A stretch of DNA of 19,914 nt from assembly GCA_963677915.2 (NCBI GenBank), contig CAXXGE010000049.1, positions 1 through 19,914 of the forward strand. Reading direction: 5' to 3'. Source of the DNA: G963677915 sp963677915. GTDB taxonomy: Bacteria; Bacillota; Clostridia; Lachnospirales; Vallitaleaceae. Positions within the stretch are counted from its first letter, which is position 1; each line of letters opens with the position of its first letter. Shown here one piece after another: positions 15,732 through 19,914 of the stretch. The position numbers and the translations under genes were made by a program. Below the pieces are notes generated by a model. The model was not told the DNA's origin, searched no databases, and saw only the letters and a program-made list of their open reading frames with translations.

Positions 15732-17375
15732 ATGGCAAACTATGATAAAACCAACGATGTATTGGGCACTGTCAACAGGGGCAATCCTGCAGAATCCGGT
15801 CTGTGCACTTTGTGCAGGGCTGACTGCAAAGGCAAATGCGAAGCCTGGCTCTCCAGCATGAAAGGCAGGAAACTGCTTTATCCCCGCGATTTCGGCCAGG
15901 TCACAGCCGGCAGCGGCACCTTGAACATCAACGGTCTAAGCTACGATGCACTCAGAATACAGGGATACAGCTACGGTGCACATGGTTTGCCTACCGGACT
16001 GTCAAGCGATCCGGACGACTGTATTTTCCCGAATGTCAATATCGAAACATCCTTCGGCTGGCATGAACTGACAAAATCCAGAGTTCCTCTTATGACAGGC
16101 GCACTCGGATCCACATTCATTGCAGCCAAATACTGGGACTCTTTTGCAATGGGTGCTGCGCTGGTCGGATTTCCAATCGTTGTCGGTGAGAATGTCGTCG
16201 GTATCGATAAGGAAGCCGTGCTTGAAAATGGCAAGATCATCAAGGCGCCGGAATTGGACCGCAGGATTGATACCTATATGAAATACTATGATGGCTATGG
16301 CGCCATCATCGTACAGATGAACGTTGAAGATACACGTAACGGCGTCGCTGAATACCTAATCGATAAGTATGGCGATACCGTCATCATAGAATTGAAATGG
16401 GGACAAGGAGCCAAAGACATAGGCGGCGAGATACAGGTTTCCGACCTTGAGTATGCCAAGTTCCTGAAAGAAAGAGGCTACCTTGTCGATCCTGATCCAA
16501 CCTTGCCGGAAGTTCAGGAGGCCTTCTCCTCAGGAGCCATCAAATCCTTTGCCAGACACAGCCGTCTCGGCTATACGGATCTTGAAAGCTATGCCAAGGT
16601 CAAGCACGACTTCATGAGATCTGTCAGGCACCTCAGGCAGCTGGGCTTCAAGCGCATCACGCTGAAGACCGGCTCTTACGGCATGGAAGCGCTGGCGATG
16701 TCCATCAAGCTGGCATCCGACGCACAGCTCGACCTTCTGACCATCGACGGTTCCGGCGGCGGTACCGGTATGAGCCCTTGGAACATGATGGAGCACTGGG
16801 GTGTCCCGTCCGTGCTGCTCCATGCCAAAGCCTATGAATACGCCCATATCCTTCACCAGCAGGGCGAACGTGTTGTCGATCTTGCCTTCGCAGGCGGCCT
16901 GGCAAGGGAAGACCATATCTTCAAGGCGCTTTCCCTCGGCGCACCGTTCACGAAACTCGTCTGCATGGGCCGTGCACTGATGATACCGGGCTTCCTGGGT
17001 GCCAATATCGAAGGTGTTCTCCATCCGGAAAGGCGTTCGACACTGAACGGCAACTGGGACGACCTGCCTGCATCGGTTCTGCATGATTTCGGTTCTTCTC
17101 CTGAAGAAATCTTCGCCGGCTACTATGACGTCCAGAAGAAGATTGGAAAGGATGCCATGAAGGACCTTCCTTTCGGTGCCATCGCGGTCTGGACACTGTC
17201 GGACAAACTGTCTGCAGGGCTTCAGCAGCTGATGGCCGGGGCAAGGAAATTCTCGCTAAACGAGCTGGACAGACACGACATCTCCTCGGCAAACCGAGAA
17301 ATCGAAAAAGAGACAGGCATCACTTTTATCACTGACTTCCAGGATGAAGCCGCTAAGAAGATACTCAGAAGTTAA
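15732..17375 (+). CDS. FMN-binding glutamate synthase family protein with N-terminal Fe-S cysteine cluster
   Basis: Protein of 547 residues related to the central flavin domain of glutamate synthase (PF01645). FMN-site features are KWGQGAKDIGGEI (222-234), KTGSYG (312-317) and the phosphate loop TIDGSGGGTGMSPW (337-350), followed by FAGGLARE. It lacks the glutamine amidotransferase domain, the C-terminal GXGXG domain and the 3Fe-4S cysteines normally placed after the FMN domain in GltB. Instead it has an N-terminal cluster Cys25-x2-Cys28-x3-Cys32-x3-Cys36, likely to hold an iron-sulfur centre. Such stand-alone homologs occur in anaerobes and archaea and are generally of unproven function; glutamate synthesis from free ammonia or another amine transfer has been proposed for relatives. 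It has its own promoter, a strong ribosome binding site and a terminator, so it is monocistronic and divergent from the reductase operon. Confidence 0.9.
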   Translation: MANYDKTNDVLGTVNRGNPAESGLCTLCRADCKGKCEAWLSSMKGRKLLYPRDFGQVTAGSGTLNINGLSYDALRIQGYSYGAHGLPTGLSSDPDDCIFPNVNIETSFGWHELTKSRVPLMTGALGSTFIAAKYWDSFAMGAALVGFPIVVGENVVGIDKEAVLENGKIIKAPELDRRIDTYMKYYDGYGAIIVQMNVEDTRNGVAEYLIDKYGDTVIIELKWGQGAKDIGGEIQVSDLEYAKFLKERGYLVDPDPTLPEVQEAFSSGAIKSFARHSRLGYTDLESYAKVKHDFMRSVRHLRQLGFKRITLKTGSYGMEALAMSIKLASDAQLDLLTIDGSGGGTGMSPWNMMEHWGVPSVLLHAKAYEYAHILHQQGERVVDLAFAGGLAREDHIFKALSLGAPFTKLVCMGRALMIPGFLGANIEGVLHPERRSTLNGNWDDLPASVLHDFGSSPEEIFAGYYDVQKKIGKDAMKDLPFGAIAVWTLSDKLSAGLQQLMAGARKFSLNELDRHDISSANREIEKETGITFITDFQDEAAKKILRS

Positions 17376-17390
17376 TCTCAGAAAAGCAAG

Positions 17391-17426
17391 AAGGGTCATT
17401 CATCAGAATGGCCCTTTCTATTTCTG
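17391..17426. terminator. Intrinsic terminator between the glutamate-synthase-like gene and the tRNA-Arg genes
   Basis: An 11-bp stem (AAGGGTCATTC at 17391-17401 with GAATGGCCCTT at 17406-17416, one G-U pair) and a 4-base loop ATCA. On the plus strand it is followed by TCTATTTCTG, a modest T tract. On the minus strand one pair becomes a mismatch but a TTCTTGCTTTTC tract follows, so it probably serves both converging units. Confidence 0.78.
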
Positions 17427-17446
17427 TGCGTATTCAGTTTGGTCAA

Positions 17447-17520
17447 TGTTCCCGGCGGGATTCGAACCCACGGCCTTTCGCTCCGGAGGCGAACGCTCTA
17501 TCCTGCTGAGCTACGGAAAC
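17447..17520 (-). tRNA. tRNA-Arg (anticodon CCG)
   Basis: A complete cloverleaf on the minus strand: 7-bp acceptor (GTTTCCG with CGGGAAC, one G-T pair), D stem GCTC/GAGC, anticodon stem TTCGC/GCGAA with loop CTCCGGA, 5-base variable loop, T stem GTGGG/CCCGC (one wobble) with loop TTCGAAT. The anticodon CCG reads CGG. Discriminator base A; CCA is not encoded. It is the last gene of the minus-strand unit and lies just before the shared terminator. Confidence 0.96.
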
Positions 17521-17541
17521 CTGTATACCTATATTTTAAAC

Positions 17542-17581
17542 AATCCCCTAGACCATGGACATGCCTTGATCATAGGGGATT
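17542..17581 (-). repeat. Long imperfect hairpin in the spacer between the two tRNA-Arg genes
   Basis: AATCCCCTA pairs with TAGGGGATT over nine bases. In the minus-strand transcript the stem continues after one bulged U with GAUCA/UGGUC (including a G-U pair), an A-A mismatch and GG/CC around a 5-base loop. The G-U pair exists only in the minus-strand RNA, in keeping with a structure in the tRNA precursor. No T run follows, so it is unlikely to be a normal terminator. Confidence 0.6.
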
Positions 17582-17583
17582 AG

Positions 17584-17657
17584 CGTTCCCGGCGGGATTC
17601 GAACCCACGGCCTTCCGCTTAGGAGGCGGACGCTCTATCCTGCTGAGCTACGGAAAC
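17584..17657 (-). tRNA. tRNA-Arg (anticodon CCT)
   Basis: The cloverleaf is the same as that of the neighbouring tRNA-Arg except for the anticodon arm and discriminator: stem TCCGC/GCGGA with loop CTCCTAA, so the anticodon is CCT and reads AGG. Discriminator base G; CCA not encoded. Position 37 is A, as expected for a tRNA reading codons that begin with A, whereas the CCG copy has G37. It starts 13 bases after the stop codon of the DUF3881-like gene. Confidence 0.96.
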
Positions 17658-17667
17658 AGCAACTAAT

Positions 17668-17696
17668 AGCTTAATCCATATCTTCCCCGTTGTCAA
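17668..17696 (-). promoter_or_regulatory. Possible tRNA-Arg promoter within the end of the upstream gene
   Basis: Minus strand perfect TTGACA (17696-17691), 17-base spacer, then TAAGCT (17673-17668), with the tRNA starting 11 bases beyond. The -10 is weak, and the -35 falls in Glu-Leu-Asp-Asn codons, so chance is possible. Otherwise the tRNAs would depend on read-through from the metG unit. Confidence 0.4.
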
Positions 17697-18603
17697 GTTC
17701 TTCTTCCTCCACCGCGGAAAAATCGATTTTTCCATGGAGCCAGCAAGTTCCCTTGAAACGCATGCCCGCAGTCGGATGCCCAACCAGGTCCTTCTCGTTG
17801 ACATAAACGTCTATGAAGATGTTCATACACTTTACCTTGATCAAGTAGACCGTCTCTTCCGTCTGGACATTCTCAAGGTATTCAATCTCTTCAATTGATC
17901 CCAGCACGGAGAAAATATCGCTGCTTTCACCCACAGGCACGAAAAACCCTTCAAGAATACTCAGGATATCCTCTTTCTGAAGCCTTTCCTTAAGGGCATC
18001 AGAAGCTTCAAGCGCCTCTTCCTCCAGGATGTTCAGTGCATTCTCGTCGCCGCTTCTCGCTTTGTCCAGCAGCATTTCGCGAAGCGCATCTTCCTCTTCT
18101 TCCGCTAGGATATCCTCTTCATCCTTGTCTATCGGCAGTATGACCGTCCCTTCAATACAGAAGGCCGTAAGGCGGATGCCATCCACATAGATTTCATCCT
18201 TGTCTGCCTCCGTCATTTCATCTTCCACGTCTAGATACTCGATAACATTCTGAAGGAAAAAGGAAATCGGCGTGCCGGATCTGACTTCCTCGCAGTACCC
18301 GATATAGTTGTCTGACACTTCATCGATATCCACTTCAAGCTCATGAATATCCGTCAGCCATCTGCCTTCGGCGTAAGGAACAAGGGAGTGGATCAGCAGC
18401 TCTTCATTCTCGCCGACAGTGCCTCTGACAAGCAATCCGAAGTTTTTGCCAAATGCCCTGTAGTATTCCACGTTCACCTCACCGCCGCCTTTGCCGACAG
18501 TTGTCTTGGTATCGGGATCCTTGATGATCGACGCCACAAGGGATTCCGCTTTTTCTTTTGTATTATATTCGGAGAACCCGACTGATTTAATATAGAGAAT
18601 CAT
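17671..18603 (-). CDS. Acidic conserved hypothetical protein, DUF3881-like
   Basis: A cytosolic, strongly acidic protein of 310 residues without signal peptide or membrane segment. The N-terminus (MILYIKSVGFSEYNTKEKAE) and general layout resemble the clostridial family DUF3881, of unknown function; this is recognition by pattern, not a search. A region near 160-185 is dense in Asp and Glu (KDEEDILAEEEEDALRE), and the central part around 188-215 has the look of a short helical repeat (DKARSGDENALNILEEEALE). The C-terminal part (about 215-300) is predicted to be beta-rich. It starts four bases after the tatD stop, with its AAGGTGA ribosome binding site overlapping that stop, so it is co-translated with tatD. 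Two tRNA-Arg genes follow directly. Confidence 0.7.
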   Translation of the reverse strand: MILYIKSVGFSEYNTKEKAESLVASIIKDPDTKTTVGKGGGEVNVEYYRAFGKNFGLLVRGTVGENEELLIHSLVPYAEGRWLTDIHELEVDIDEVSDNYIGYCEEVRSGTPISFFLQNVIEYLDVEDEMTEADKDEIYVDGIRLTAFCIEGTVILPIDKDEEDILAEEEEDALREMLLDKARSGDENALNILEEEALEASDALKERLQKEDILSILEGFFVPVGESSDIFSVLGSIEEIEYLENVQTEETVYLIKVKCMNIFIDVYVNEKDLVGHPTAGMRFKGTCWLHGKIDFSAVEEEELDNGEDMD

Positions 18604-18607
18604 TTAT

Positions 18608-19375
18608 TCACCTTATGTCAAAGAGTTTCATTCCATTGTCCCAGGTTATCTGCTCCACAAGCTGGGGCGAAACACCTTTGATTTCTGCAATCGCCTCGAT
18701 GATGTGCTTCAGGTAACGTGAATCATTCCTTTTGCCTCTATGGGGAATCGGAGCCAAATAGGGGCAGTCCGTTTCAACCAAAAGATGCTCCAGGGGTATT
18801 TCCTTCACGGTTTCAACCAGTTTCCTGGCGTTCTTGAACGTGACAACCCCTCCAATGCCCAGATAATAACCCAATTTGACATAGCGTTTGGCGGTTTCCG
18901 CACTGCCTGAATAACAGTGGATAACGCCGCCGTTCTTATGGGCATTCGCTTCATACAGTATGTCATAGGTATCTTTGGATGCCTCCCGGCTGTGGATGAT
19001 CACAGGCATAGCCAGTTCCCCGGCCACGTTCAGCTGCTCCCTGAACCAGAGTTTCTGTATCTCCGGAGGGACATTGTCGTAATAATAGTCCAGTCCGATT
19101 TCACCGATGGCCACCGTTTTCCTGTTGGCAGCCAATGCAATCAGCGTCTCAAGATCCTTTTCTTTCATGCCGCCGACATCGTGGGGATGGACACCCGCAG
19201 CTGCATAGATATATGGGTATTCTTCCGCCAGTTGAATGGCTTTCAGGGATGTGGCGATGCTTGCACCGGCATTGACAACAATACCGATATTCGAGTCAGG
19301 AAGAACCTTCAGCAGCTCTTCCCTGTCTCCGTCGAACCGCTCATCATCATAATGTGCATGGCTTTCAAATATCAT
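18608..19375 (-). CDS. tatD: TatD-family metal-dependent DNase/hydrolase
   Basis: Amidohydrolase-fold nuclease of 255 residues, usual size. All metal ligands are present: His6 and His8 in ESHAHYDD, Glu92 in AIGEIGLDYY, His128 in VIIHSREA, His153 in VIHCYSG and Asp203 in LVETDCPYLAP. TatD proteins are 3'-5' exonucleases implicated in repair of oxidised DNA and in DNA turnover; some are D-aminoacyl-tRNA deacylase-like in annotation. In Bacillota the gene usually follows metG, as here: ATG at 19375 lies six bases after the metG stop with AAGGTGA spanning that stop as ribosome binding site. In Bacillus rnmV and ksgA come next; here a DUF3881-like gene and two tRNA genes do. Confidence 0.96.
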   Translation of the reverse strand: MIFESHAHYDDERFDGDREELLKVLPDSNIGIVVNAGASIATSLKAIQLAEEYPYIYAAAGVHPHDVGGMKEKDLETLIALAANRKTVAIGEIGLDYYYDNVPPEIQKLWFREQLNVAGELAMPVIIHSREASKDTYDILYEANAHKNGGVIHCYSGSAETAKRYVKLGYYLGIGGVVTFKNARKLVETVKEIPLEHLLVETDCPYLAPIPHRGKRNDSRYLKHIIEAIAEIKGVSPQLVEQITWDNGMKLFDIR

Positions 19376-19381
19376 CGCTTA

Positions 19382-19914
19382 TCACCTTACCGATGCACCG
19401 CTTTTCAATTCTCCATCAACCGTCACGAGTTTCAAGCTGTCACCCTCACTGGCTGCCAGAACCATGCCTTCGGATAGGACGCCCCGCAATTTGACAGGCT
19501 TCAGATTGGTAACAACAATGACAGTCTTGCCCACCATCTCTTCAATTGAATAATGGGCTGCAATGCCGGATACAATCTGTCTCGTTTCATCTCCTACCTG
19601 GATCTGGAAACAAGCAGCTTGTCCGCATTCGGATGTTTTTCACATGACAGCACTTTTCCTGTCTGCATTTGAACCTTGGCAAAATCCTCTATGCCAATAG
19701 AATCCGGATGCTCCGGGTCCTCTTTCTTCAAAGCCTTGTCTTTCTTCTCTGCTTTCTTGGGCTTGGCGCTTTCTTCTGCCACCACTTTATCCCCGAGAAT
19801 CTCTTCCATCATCTTCTTCTCGTCGATGCGGGCAAAAAGCACTTCCCCTTCGCCGACCTTGGATCCGACTTCAGTGCCGTTGAACTCAGCAAGGGATGCC
19901 CAGTCGGTTTTATC
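19382..19914 (-). pseudogene. metG: Methionyl-tRNA synthetase, C-terminal part, frameshifted (partial)
   Basis: The minus-strand frame entering from the right edge encodes the end of the MetRS anticodon-binding region and the start of the C-terminal tRNA-binding (EMAP/Trbp111-like) domain, including the linker rich in Lys and Ala and the motif EKHPNADKLLV. It then hits a stop at 19594. The remainder of the domain (GDETRQIVSGIA, VGKTVIVVTNLKPVKLRG, LSEGMVLAAS, ending SGASVR) continues at once in another frame to the proper stop at 19384-19382. One base is missing within about 19604-19610, either in a T run or in the following codon. The gene is normally essential, so a sequence error is the simplest reading; if real, the protein would lose most of its dimerising, tRNA-binding appendage. 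The catalytic part lies outside the window. Confidence 0.85.

Noticed and set aside
17344..17666. Short plus-strand reading frames encoding Pro-Ala-Gly-Phe-Glu-Pro-Thr-Ala-Phe peptides
   Set aside because: They are antisense to the two tRNA-Arg genes; this peptide is a well-known false prediction over tRNA T arms.
1..19914. Mobile elements, CRISPR arrays, toxin-antitoxin or phage-defence systems
   Set aside because: No terminal inverted repeats, spaced repeats, transposase or integrase motifs were seen. The CPBP protein alone is not evidence of an abortive infection system.

Overview
The window looks like chromosomal DNA from a Bacillota of the class Clostridia. Purine-rich Shine-Dalgarno sites (AGGAGG-like) precede almost every start, promoters match the sigma-A consensus well, base composition is balanced, and the gene content fits: a SleB-type spore cortex/cell wall hydrolase, a FabV/Ter-type trans-2-enoyl-CoA reductase, a SwrC-like RND pump, a DUF3881-like protein, and metG-tatD linkage. 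I see no insertion sequence, prophage, CRISPR array or integrase. No gene-free stretch exceeds 300 bases.

Layout. (1) 1-4486, minus: tripartite-style efflux operon (adaptor, RND permease, start of a secreted protein probably TolC-like). (2) 4563-5829, plus: AI-2E family membrane protein with its own promoter. (3) 5841-6272, minus: thioredoxin, framed by a near-consensus promoter and a bidirectional terminator. (4) 6269-7447, minus: CPA-type cation:proton antiporter, divergent from (5) 7502-8455, plus: CPBP-type intramembrane protease. (6) 8445-15664, minus: a compact run of nine genes from one strong promoter: aldo/keto reductase, GPP34-like protein, PfkB sugar kinase, second aldo/keto reductase, ketopantoate reductase-like protein, enoyl-CoA reductase FabV, small cupin, SleB-type hydrolase, tRNA methyltransferase TrmB. 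It ends at an intrinsic terminator lying inside the convergent protease gene. (7) 15666-17426, plus: FMN-binding glutamate-synthase-like protein with an N-terminal four-cysteine cluster, divergent from (6). (8) 17447-19914, minus: metG 3' end (with a frameshift), tatD, DUF3881-like gene, then two tRNA-Arg genes (CCU and CCG) separated by a long hairpin.

The most interesting block is (6)+(7): several NAD(P)H-dependent reductases, a sugar kinase and a GPP34 protein expressed back to back with an unusual Fe-S/flavin protein from promoters whose -35 boxes are one base apart. A shared redox or carbonyl-handling role is inference only. The tRNA-Arg pair is a clear duplication followed by anticodon change. 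The metG frameshift is either a sequence error or a real lesion near the 3' end of a normally essential gene.
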